A stretch of 64,000 bases of DNA from Empedobacter falsenii (GTDB lineage Bacteria; Bacteroidota; Bacteroidia; Flavobacteriales; Weeksellaceae): assembly GCF_013488205.1 (NCBI RefSeq), contig NZ_CP040908.1, positions 2,978,001-3,042,000 of the forward strand. The letters run 5' to 3'. The notes below the pieces were generated by a model. That model ran no database searches. It was not told where the DNA came from and was given only the letters and a program-made list of their open reading frames with translations. This document shows positions 37,698 through 44,924 of this stretch, piece after piece; position 1 is the first letter of the stretch, and every line of letters begins with the position of its first letter. Position numbers and translations under genes: made by a program.

Positions 37698-37705
37698 CGT
37701 TTTTT

Positions 37706-38345
37706 CATAGTTTTTTAATTCAACATTAGTTTTAAAAGTCACTCCTTACCCTGTACATCGCGCCAACTTTGTTTTTAGGAAAGGGGTTTTTGTTTTTGTT
37801 TTTTCTTTATTTTCATTTTTTTGCTCATCCAAAAAACATTTGAAATTAAAAAGAGAAGCCATAGTATGGCTTAGGTATTCCTTTTCTTTAATGTCACTTT
37901 TTTTATTCATTGAACATCTATTTTAATTATTGGTATTCATATGCCCTTCGGGGAACAGTCAAAAAAACTAACGAAAAAAGACTTGGCTGTAAACCTCTCT
38001 ACTAAAAATGTTCTCATTCCACTAAAGATTTTACAAACCCTACGGGCTAAAACCTTTTTAACGCTCCATTTAACCATTTTCTTAACGTGAGAGTTTTAAT
38101 ACCAGTTTATTCATCCTTTTTCAATATTCAAATTCGTTATCTCTTTCAAGAACGAATTCCAAAACCGTCATTGCTGAAAAGTCGAGTGTCAATTCGGCGT
38201 AAGGAGCGTTAAAAATGATTTACTGTTCGCATTTTATATGCGAATGATTTAAAGCATTTAGCGAATAGCCATTATTGACCGACTTGTAAGCACAGACTTG
38301 ACTTTTTTGGTTCGTTTTTGTGTCAAGACAAAAATGAATGTGAAA
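37706..38345. repeat. Diverged long direct repeat, copy A
   Basis: This gene-free stretch is related to 39325-39900. Shared blocks in the same order include ATTCAACATTAGTTTTAAAA, GTACATCGCGCCAACTTTGT, a hairpin on AGCCATA/TATGGCT, AACTAACGAAAAAAGACTTG, TTTACAAACCCTACGGGCTA, and near the end TTTTTTGGTTCGTTTTTG. Reading frames here are broken and differ between copies, so I treat it as non-coding or decayed. Copy A also contains ATTCATATGCCCTTCGGGGA (37935-37954), and an inverted version lies near 39992-40014. Confidence 0.65.
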
Positions 38346-38743
38346 TCCTTTCTATCACTTTTTTATTCATGGTCTTTATTATTTTATGAATATTGAATTC
38401 ATATACCTTTCAGGGAAGAGAGCAAAAAAGTAATCAAAAAACTCTTGTCTTTGATTTTCGACGGCCAAAATAAGTTTCAGCCATTGAATGTTTTAAATCA
38501 TTTGCTACGCAAACAGTAAAACATTTTAACCATGACTTCAACTTTTTGACACTCGCCTCCAAATCATATGACATTTTTATAATCCTTTTTCAATATTCGA
38601 ATTCGTTGTTATTCTTAGTTCGTCACAGAGCCTCATCCTCAAATACATAAGACATCTTACAATTATAAAATCTCAATTCTCATATCTAACATCTAATCTG
38701 TACTTTTTACTTAATACATAGTACTTTTTACAAACTAAACACC
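38346..38743. other. Gene-free AT-rich stretch with a third, weaker repeat unit
   Basis: About 400 bp without a credible reading frame. Between 38395 and 38600 it contains a third, much diverged version of the flanking repeat module (a TTCATATACC-like motif followed by a run of AAAAAAGTAATCAAAAAACT). I see no promoter, RNA or gene that I can support. Confidence 0.4.
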
Positions 38744-38831
38744 GATACACGAACACCGAACAAACCATACGGAACGCATATACAATGGATATAGAATGGA
38801 TACAGCGCGGATACACAACCGATACAGAAAA
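38744..38831. repeat. Array of eight 11-bp repeats (GATAC core)
   Basis: Units start every 11 bp at 38744, 38755, 38766, 38777, 38788, 38799, 38810 and 38821. Examples are GATACACGAAC, CATATACAATG, GATATAGAATG, GATACAGCGCG, GATACACAACC and GATACAGAAAA. The core GATA or CATA stays in phase throughout. The fixed helical spacing suggests a multimeric DNA-binding site or iteron-like array. Confidence 0.75.
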
Positions 38832-39138
38832 GTGTCTTTTTCGATATACAACGATACAGGATTTTAACTCTTTTTAACACTTAATTTATCTAACCACAAT
38901 GTTTTTTATCAAGTTTTACCTTGTACACTTAACGTTTTACGTGGTTTTCTAATTAAAATTCTAATTCGATTTTGACAACGGATTTTGTCATTATGAAACC
39001 AGGCATAAACCCACAATTCCCCTTAGACAGTTTTAAAAATTACATTAATAAATGAAATAAAAATTAACACTACTTTTATGAAGATCATTCACTCTCTTAT
39101 AAGTTGTCTTCGGGGAATTAAATGTGAGTCTTTATTGC

Positions 39139-39315
39139 TTAATAATTTTGTTCACTATTTCTCCTTCCTACTAGTAGTATATCCATCACTAAGATTCGAA
39201 TTTCTTTTACCATGTCAGTCATGGTTTTTATTTGTGCATATAAAGGTATAGCACAAAATAGTCCCAGTAGCATAACATAAGATTGCCTACTGAATTTGAA
39301 GTAAAATTTTCTCAT
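39139..39315 (-). CDS. Possible 58-residue exported peptide, maybe a gene remnant
   Basis: An ATG at 39315 opens a frame with a convincing signal peptide (FSRQSYVMLLGLFCAIPLYAQ) followed by only about 30 residues (IKTMTDMVKEIRILVMD...). A Sec signal with almost no mature domain suggests the front end of a decayed gene, for example from an ancient conjugative element, or a small secreted peptide. No family is recognised. It lies in an otherwise gene-free 3-kb stretch between the two long direct repeats. Confidence 0.35.
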   Translation of the reverse strand: MRKFYFKFSRQSYVMLLGLFCAIPLYAQIKTMTDMVKEIRILVMDILLVGRRNSEQNY

Positions 39316-39324
39316 AATTTTACA

Positions 39325-39900
39325 TAGTTTTTAAATTCAACATTAGTTTTAAAAGCCATCCTTTCCAGTACATCGCGCCAACTTTGTTTTGGGAAAAGGG
39401 GTTTTTTGTTTTTTTATTTCAAATTTGTTCTTTATTTTCATTTTTTGCTCATCCAAAAAACATTTGAAATTAAAAGGAGAAGCCATAGCATGGCTTAGGT
39501 ATTCCTTTTCTTTAATGTCACTTTTTTTCGTCAAAAAAACTAACGAAAAAAGACTTGGCTGTAAACCTCTCTACTAAAAATGTCTTCACTCCACTAAAGA
39601 TTTTACAAACCCTACGGGCTAAAATCTTTTTAACGCTCCATTTAACCATTTTCTTAACGTGAGAGTTTTAATGCCATTTTTTATCCTTTTCAATACTCAA
39701 ATCCACTTTTAATAACGAATTTTAGAGTTGACATACGGTTTGCAGACGAGCTGCAATTCATTGAAACAAGCGTAAAAAGGATTAGTGAGCGTATGCGAAT
39801 CATTTAATCTTTTTAGTGCGTGAGATGGGAATTGAACGTCGAAAATCTCAGTCTTGATTTTTTTGGTTCGTTTTTGCGTCAAGGTAAAAATGAACATATA
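39325..39900. repeat. Diverged long direct repeat, copy B
   Basis: This is the second copy of the module at 37706-38345, with the same block order but with substitutions and small indels. It lacks the ATTCATATGCCCTTCGGGGA block, which is found inverted just beyond it (39992-40014). Short frames on both strands differ from those of copy A, which argues against a conserved protein. Confidence 0.65.
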
Positions 39901-40417
39901 ATTATTAATCAACTTGTAACAATTTTTACCTAAGCTCCACTGGAGCTTCTCCTTTTAATTTCAAATTCTTAATCTCAAATGTTTTTTCATCAAGGTTCCC
40001 CGTAGGGCATATAAATTCATTTGAAATAATAATAACTCATGAATAAAAAATGAACAAATAATCATTTTCTTATTATCGTAATTATGTTCAGAACCTCATT
40101 TCGTTGTCATTCTGAACTTATCTCAAAACCTCATCCTTAATCTGAATACATAATACTTTTTACATTTTACTTAATACTTAAAAACATCTTACAATTCTAA
40201 AATCTCAATACTAATATCTAACACCTACTATATACATCTTACAATTCTAATAGAATCTAATAACCGTCTGTGTATTTCTATTATAAGAAACACATATTTT
40301 TAGAGAGAGTATTTTACTTGATTTGTAGAGGAATTAAACCAAGTGTAACGTATGAAGTCCAATGCTATTGTTATGGAAGAAACGACCAAAACAAAAAAGG
40401 CATGAACTCATCTTAAA
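39901..40417. other. Gene-free AT-rich stretch
   Basis: It contains an inverted copy of the short motif TTCCCCGTAGGGCATAT (39997-40013, related to 37935-37954) and low-complexity TAATA/CTAATATCTAA-type sequence. I see no credible reading frame. A partial promoter-like TTGATTTG lies at about 40320-40327. Confidence 0.4.
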
Positions 40418-40525
40418 GCTTTTGAGGTACTGGTATACCTTGCAACAATAAGAGAGCCCACGCCTAGGTCGTGAGCAAATTTACTTATTTTCTCGTTGCT
40501 ACAAAAATTACCAGTTTTCAAAAGC
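40418..40525. ncRNA. Candidate structured RNA with five nested helices
   Basis: Five helices nest in order. GCTTTTGA (40418) pairs with TCAAAAGC (40518). ACTGGTA (40429) pairs with TACCAGT (40509). GCAAC (40442) pairs with GTTGC (40495). AATAAG (40447) pairs with CTTATT (40484). CACG (40459) pairs with CGTG (40470) across the 7-nt loop CCTAGGT. Together they close a 108-nt element without a reading frame. No U-tract follows, so it is not a simple terminator. The family is unknown to me and the strand is undetermined. A transposon-end hairpin is an alternative. Confidence 0.55.
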
Positions 40526-40642
40526 GAGATTAAAGTACAATTACTTTATTTTTTAACTATCTGATAACAAATATAATAATATATTTTTAATTGCGCACTA
40601 TCGACCGCAATATTTTTACATACTACTCTTATTATTGTTACA

Positions 40643-40882
40643 ATGGATAACGTAAACAGACGTATATGTAAATACATATATTATAATTGGATAATAAATT
40701 CTGATTCACAAAGAAAGTTTGCTGATGAGCATAATATAGAAGAAAGTATTGTTAGAAAGATTAAAAAAGCATCTCAAGATAAAGATTATATTGAGTATAA
40801 TATTCCTATCACTACACTTGAAAAAATATGTACATCTAGGGAAATCAAGTTATACGAGTTTTTCAAAATGGTTAATATATAA
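40643..40882 (+). CDS. Small HTH-like protein
   Basis: The 79-residue product looks like a compact XRE/Cro-type regulator. NSDSQRKFADEHNIEESIVRKIKKAS fits the helix-turn-helix region (residues 20-45). ITTLEKICTSREIKLYEFFKM matches the typical last helices of Xre proteins. It is monocistronic and followed directly by a very stable hairpin (40881-40909). It is probably left from, or a resident of, the accessory region. The target is unknown. Confidence 0.65.
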   Translation: MDNVNRRICKYIYYNWIINSDSQRKFADEHNIEESIVRKIKKASQDKDYIEYNIPITTLEKICTSREIKLYEFFKMVNI

Positions 40883-40909
40883 TAAAGGCTCCAACTTGGA
40901 GCCTTTATT
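40881..40909 (+). terminator. Terminator after the small HTH gene
   Basis: AATAAAGGCTCCAA followed by TTGGAGCCTTTATT is nearly a perfect 14-bp inverted repeat that overlaps the stop codon of the small HTH gene. Confidence 0.8.
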
Positions 40910-41153
40910 TATTTAACTTCTGCCAATTGTCTTGCAGTTTTTAATTTTATTTTAGTAGATAAAACTCTTTTTACATTCCATTATTAACGTATGAGAAATA
41001 ATAATGCTATAAAGTAGGAGTAAATCTTACTATCTATTGAACAATAATTCAAATTATTTCACATTCCAAAAACACTTTACACAACAAGGTATACCTCTTA
41101 TTTTGTCGTCTATATTTTATAATAACAAAATAGCCTATTTCTTCGGGGTTTGT

Positions 41154-41232
41154 TCGAGTGTCCTTCGACAATGGTTCGAGAAAAAGGTTGTTTTGTCGAA
41201 CAACAGTCGAACAACGGTCGAAGGATTATCGA
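41154..41232. repeat. Phased 11-bp repeats with TCGA core
   Basis: TCGA occurs at 41154, 41165 and 41176, then at 41196, 41207, 41218 and 41229. This gives two groups with an exact 11-bp period, separated by 20 bp. Units include TCGAACAACAG and TCGAACAACGG. A plus-strand frame (41037-41246) runs through it but is explained by the repeat and is probably not a gene. I recall similar TCGA-phased repeats from other Bacteroidota intergenic regions. Confidence 0.75.
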
Positions 41233-41331
41233 AGAAGATAGGTTAAAACACGGCTTTATTTAGATGTAATATTTTTACGTTAAATGATATAATTTGAGAG
41301 AATTTTGTAAAATAATAAAAGGCAAACAAAC

Positions 41332-41499
41332 GTTTGACAATAAAATCGAAAGGAAAAGGTAAAAGCGGTGGAGCAAGAGTAATAACGCATCTTTTTATTG
41401 AAAACGAAACAGTTTATCTACTTTCTCTTTACGATAAAAGCGAGCAAAATTCTATCTCCGATAAAGAAATAAAAGATTTACTAAAACTGATAAAATAAC
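41332..41499 (+). pseudogene. C-terminal remnant of a RelE-family toxin gene
   Basis: The frame reads RLTIKSKGKGKSGGARVITH, then LFIENETVYLLSLYDKSEQ and the end SISDKEIKDLLKLIK. This is the conserved C-terminal half of a RelE/HigB-like toxin. The N-terminal half and a start codon are missing, with an in-frame stop at 41317. The break coincides with a truncated copy of the hairpin that also follows the gene (41318-41337 versus 41501-41526), which suggests recombination between hairpins or at a GTTTG microhomology. It occupies the same place relative to an Rhs immunity gene as the intact YoeB toxin in the 6.9-kb element. Confidence 0.75.
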
Positions 41500-41500
41500 A

Positions 41501-41526
41501 AAAGGCAAACAAACGTTTGCCTTTTT
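41501..41526. terminator. Bidirectional hairpin shared with the mobile element
   Basis: AAAAGGCAAAC, loop AAAC, GTTTGCCTTTT. Essentially the same hairpin with flanking ATAAAATAAC and CTTTATTG follows the YoeB genes at 48275-48300 and 55156-55181. It ends the RelE remnant and the convergent immunity gene. Confidence 0.8.
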
Positions 41527-41574
41527 CTTTATTGTGTATTATTTTATTTAAAATAATACGATTGGAAGAGTATC

Positions 41575-41796
41575 TTATTCAAGTACTACAGCATTGACAC
41601 CAATTTTATTAATTTCTTTAATAAAAAGATTACCTAATTCAATGTCATTAATTCTTATAATAACTTTTTTCCCATCTAATAGATTATCAACATTATTTTT
41701 TGATTCTTTTAAAGATAATTTTAATAAATCCATTTGCAATTTTGTTAAACATACTTTTTGGAATCCCTCATTCCAACTTTCTAATAATATTTCCAT
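41575..41796 (-). CDS. Probable immunity protein for the displaced Rhs tip (tip 2)
   Basis: The 73-residue protein has no signal peptide or membrane segment, so it is a small soluble protein. It has two regions, an amphipathic helix (LLESWNEGFQKVCLTKLQMDLLKLSLKES) and a beta/alpha part (GKKVIIRINDIELGNLFIKEIN). Its start overlaps the stop of the orphan Rhs tip by one base, the classical toxin-immunity arrangement. A soluble immunity protein fits a tip acting in the cytoplasm. The family is not recognised. Confidence 0.65.
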   Translation of the reverse strand: MEILLESWNEGFQKVCLTKLQMDLLKLSLKESKNNVDNLLDGKKVIIRINDIELGNLFIKEINKIGVNAVVLE

Positions 41797-42661
41797 TAAT
41801 TAACTGGTATTTTAATAGGTGAAGGTATTTGACCTTTATATTTACCTGTAGTTCTTTTACCTCCTTGTATAATAACTTCTTCTACTTTAAATTGTTTTCC
41901 TAAATCTTTTGCCATTTTCCATAAATTTTGACGACCAATTTGCCCTCCAGAAGAACCTTGAAGATGTAACTGATTTAAATGTAATTGATTTTCTTTTACA
42001 ATGAAATTAGTAACTCCTTCTACTGTCTCATTTCCTATTTTAGCAGTAAAAATCATTACATCATCCTCTATTTGAGCAATTTTAACTAAATTTTTCGCAA
42101 AGACAGCTGATTTTAATAATGACCAACCTCCATTTAAAAGTTTAAAACTTCCAATCGCTAAACCTCTTAAAGCTATCGCAGGACCAATTACATCAGTTTC
42201 TATTAAATTTAAGGAAGAAGGCCCTTTAATTCCATATGTTCTTAAAGTTCTTTCATGAGCACTTTCGGTAACATCTTTAGAATCTACTAATTTTCCATTT
42301 TCAAAAAGATAATCTTTATCATCGCCACCTAAATTATTAACTTTTTTATAGCCTCCATTTCCATCTCTTTCATAACCATTATCATTCCCATCTTTTGAAC
42401 CCCTTTCATGAGGAGGAATATACATTCCCATTTCATTATAACGGTTTCTACCCCATATATCTTGAGCCTCCATTCCGTCAGGATCAATCATATTGACAGG
42501 ATTATTTAGAACATAATTGTAAGGAGTTGTATTAATGAATTTCTCCGCGAGCGGGTCAATGTTAAACCATCTACCAATTGCAGGGTCATAGTTTCGTGCA
42601 CCGTAGTCGTACAGATTTAGGTTTAATTCATCCTGTAACTCTTTGCCGTTGTATTTGTATT
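41796..42661 (-). CDS. Orphan Rhs C-terminal tip, displaced original (tip 2)
   Basis: This frame has no Rhs N-terminus and no own promoter. It opens inside the 28-bp shared sequence with YNGKELQDELNLNLYDYGAR and continues with the Rhs core end NYDPAIGRWFNIDPLAEKF and the boundary motif DPDGMEA. It then goes into a variable tip of about 230 residues ending IQGGKRTTGKYKGQIPSPIK. The first Met is at 42491, after the core. The tip has no strong membrane segments and may be a nuclease-like toxin, but I cannot name its family. It differs completely from tip 1. It is best explained as the former end of the Rhs gene whose front part now lies at 56424-58992. Confidence 0.75.
42634..42661 (-). repeat. 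att-like direct repeat 1 (Rhs KYKYNGKELQ codons)
   Basis: A 28-bp sequence identical to 49515-49542 and 56396-56423. On the minus strand it encodes KYKYNGKELQ, the conserved Rhs core motif. It marks the distal end of the tandem elements; identity with the neighbouring element stops at 42633 on one side. It is the likely recombination core. Confidence 0.85.
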
Positions 42662-43027
42662 CCTACATCCCTATACACTTCAAATTTTCAACACTACTTC
42701 AATTTTAATGAACGCTTCATTATCACTCAAATATAGTAAATTTCAATTGAAAAAAAGATTTTTTATTGGATAAGCCAAGCCATTTTTCGGTTTTTATTTT
42801 TCCCTTCTTTTTTGCTGTCCTGCTTTTTGATACAAACAGACATTCACTCCGCGCTCCCCGTTCATTTACGCCAGCAAAAAACAAGGTAAGCTATTTAACA
42901 TAAAATTCCGTTCATTATAGGCGTTACAGCCCATAATTTATTTTATGTTTTCGCTCCGCAAATAGCCAAAATAACCCCGAAAAATGGCTTGTTTCGTTGT
43001 GTTTTTTTTCAATTGAAAGAAAAAGAA
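42662..43027. other. Non-coding end of the element, copy 1
   Basis: 365 bp between the att-like repeat and the first recombinase stop, without a credible gene. It has the palindrome TTTCAATTGAAA near each end (42741-42752 and 43007-43018). It also has a GCCATTTTTCGG segment (42780-42791) whose inverse lies near 42979-42990 and could form a long-range hairpin. Arm-type binding sites for the recombinases or an origin are possible contents. Confidence 0.5.
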
Positions 43028-43882
43028 CTATTGTAAAGGATGATGCTTGTCGATAGCATCTTGTAAGGCTTTGATTCCGGATTGTTTGTATTTCTCGGTT
43101 GTGTCCAGAAATTTATGCCCACAAAACAGCTGAACTGCCCGTAAATTATGCCCTTGACTGAGTAAATTAGTAATCACACTTTGTCTGATTTTAACTGAAG
43201 TTAATCGCTTATCAACTCCTTTTTGATAAGTCGATAACAGGTAATTGATGTCGTCTGCGGTGGTTGGACTTCCTAATTTATTGAGAATAAAATACGGTTG
43301 TTTTATTCGCTCTAATTCGGGTCGATCTTCCTGTAAATACTGATAAAATAAAAGGATTTGTTCTGCTTTTAAGGGCAAGGTTCTACTGTTGGTCATACCT
43401 GTTTCTCGGATGTAAATTTCTGCTTTTTCGAGGTCGATATCTTCGAGTAGAATTTGGGTAATTTCCTTGACCAAAACGGCTTGATGAACGAATAAACTCA
43501 GTATAATTTGATTGCGTTTGGCTAAAATAGGATAACGTTCTTTTCGTGGTTCAAGTAAGGTTTTCAGTTCTTTATCCGTCCATAAATCCTGTAATTGTAC
43601 GGCTGTTGGTTTTGCATCCCGAAGCTTGATAAAGTGTGCAGGATTATCTTTTCTGACCTCTATTTCAATCAGATAATCATAGTATTTTTTGAGGGCATAG
43701 ACCACACGTTTAATGGTTTTGGGTTGGTAACGATTCCGTAAAATCCCGATGTAGTGCATCAGCTGTGAATAGTGGCATTTTTCGTGATTTGGAAAGTGTT
43801 TTTTGAACCGATTGATCTCATATAAATAATTGCTAACAGTGCTTTTATGTAACTGTTTTTCAAGATAATTTTCTAAAGTCAT
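43028..43882 (-). CDS. Tyrosine recombinase-like protein lacking key catalytic residues, copy 1
   Basis: The 284-residue protein has the fold of a phage-type integrase: SAM-like N-terminal DNA-binding domain (TLENYLEKQLHKSTVSNYLYEI) and catalytic domain. Alignment with the neighbouring recombinase shows the first catalytic Arg replaced (AVLVKE, Leu137), the beta-hairpin Lys absent (TGMTNSRTLPL), and the His of HxxR replaced (Val230), while Arg233, GH at 255-256 and Tyr265 remain. It probably acts as an accessory or structural partner. Its start overlaps the end of the 290-residue recombinase gene by 23 bp, so the two are made together. Confidence 0.85.
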   Translation of the reverse strand: MTLENYLEKQLHKSTVSNYLYEINRFKKHFPNHEKCHYSQLMHYIGILRNRYQPKTIKRVVYALKKYYDYLIEIEVRKDNPAHFIKLRDAKPTAVQLQDLWTDKELKTLLEPRKERYPILAKRNQIILSLFVHQAVLVKEITQILLEDIDLEKAEIYIRETGMTNSRTLPLKAEQILLFYQYLQEDRPELERIKQPYFILNKLGSPTTADDINYLLSTYQKGVDKRLTSVKIRQSVITNLLSQGHNLRAVQLFCGHKFLDTTEKYKQSGIKALQDAIDKHHPLQ

Positions 43883-44732
43883 ACGGTTTTATTTTTGTGT
43901 AAATCTGTGTGGTACGCAGTAAATCATGTCCTAAAAAATCCCGAACCATTTCAACGGTCATTTCATTTTCAAGTAAATGTGTGGCAATGCTATGGCGCAG
44001 ATTGTGCAAGCTAAAGCCTTGTTTATCTAATCCCGAACGTTTTAAAACACCACTAAAAACAGTGTAAATCTTGTTTCCGCTCATTGGTTTTCCGTTTGGA
44101 TAAAGCAGTAAAATGGATTCATTTTCTCGTCTTTTTTTGGTTGTAATCAGGTACAACTTAAAATCCTCTACAAGCTTTGTTGTAAGCGGAATAACACGTC
44201 TTTTTTTTCCTTTTCCACTTCGAACATACAAACGTTTTTCAGTCAAATGAATATCTTCTACCGACAACTTTTCGACTTCTGTTCGCCTTAATCCACAGCC
44301 GTAACACAGGTTTAAAATCATCGTTTCGTCCAACGTTTCACAATTGCTGTAGAGTAGGGCAATTTGGTCGACACTTAAAACAGCTCGACTTTTATAGGCT
44401 GAACGTTTGATTTTTAACGTGTAAGGCGTTTTGATGAGTTGTTTTGTACGCAATAAATAGGCAAAGAACAAGCGAATCGCAAAGAGTTGAGAATGAATAT
44501 AACTGTTACTTAATGGCTTTTTTCGACGGCTACTAATCACCGTTTTCAAATGAAAATAAAAAGCTTCAATATGATGACTTTCAATGGTTGTGATGAGTTG
44601 ATGAGAATGCTCAAACAGGGCTTTGACGTGTTTAGGATAGTTGTCGACTATGTTTTTACAATAACCTAATTGCTGTAATTCTGTTCTAAATTCATCGAGT
44701 ATATCTTGCATGACTATGACGGGTTTGTTCAC
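43860..44732 (-). CDS. Tyrosine recombinase (integrase), intact, copy 1
   Basis: The 290-residue XerC/D-like protein has every catalytic residue: Arg149 in GLRRTE, Lys174 in RSGKGKKRR, His243 and Arg246 in LHNLRHS, His269 in FLGHD and Tyr278 in TTQIYT. The N-terminal core-binding domain is normal. It is the probable integration and excision enzyme of the element, acting at the 28-bp repeats. It is the first gene of a two-recombinase operon. About 190 bp of AT-rich sequence separates it from the primase gene upstream. Confidence 0.92.
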   Translation of the reverse strand: MNKPVIVMQDILDEFRTELQQLGYCKNIVDNYPKHVKALFEHSHQLITTIESHHIEAFYFHLKTVISSRRKKPLSNSYIHSQLFAIRLFFAYLLRTKQLIKTPYTLKIKRSAYKSRAVLSVDQIALLYSNCETLDETMILNLCYGCGLRRTEVEKLSVEDIHLTEKRLYVRSGKGKKRRVIPLTTKLVEDFKLYLITTKKRRENESILLLYPNGKPMSGNKIYTVFSGVLKRSGLDKQGFSLHNLRHSIATHLLENEMTVEMVRDFLGHDLLRTTQIYTKIKPYDFRKLS

Positions 44733-44924
44733 ATTGGTTTTTATTGTTTCTTATGGTGTTTACGAATCACTTTGTTAGATTTGAGGTTGTCTACTTTTGG
44801 AACATGGAACAATGGGATAGATTTAAGATGTTAGATTTTAGATTTCAGATAGTTAAGTCTAAAATAATTGTTCCAAGATTGTTCCTCATTGTTTCGTTCT
44901 CTCGTCGTACCTATCGTTTTACTT

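Noticed and set aside
39349-39577. Short frames on both strands in the repeat region
   Set aside because: The frames are not conserved between the two diverged repeat copies, so they are chance openings in non-coding DNA.
41037-41246. 69-residue plus-strand reading frame
   Set aside because: It runs through the TCGA 11-bp repeats and its peptide is explained by them. No family features were seen.
42662-43027. IS element ends or transposase remnant next to the recombinases
   Set aside because: No transposase motif and no terminal inverted repeats of IS type. The boundaries are the direct 28-bp repeats.
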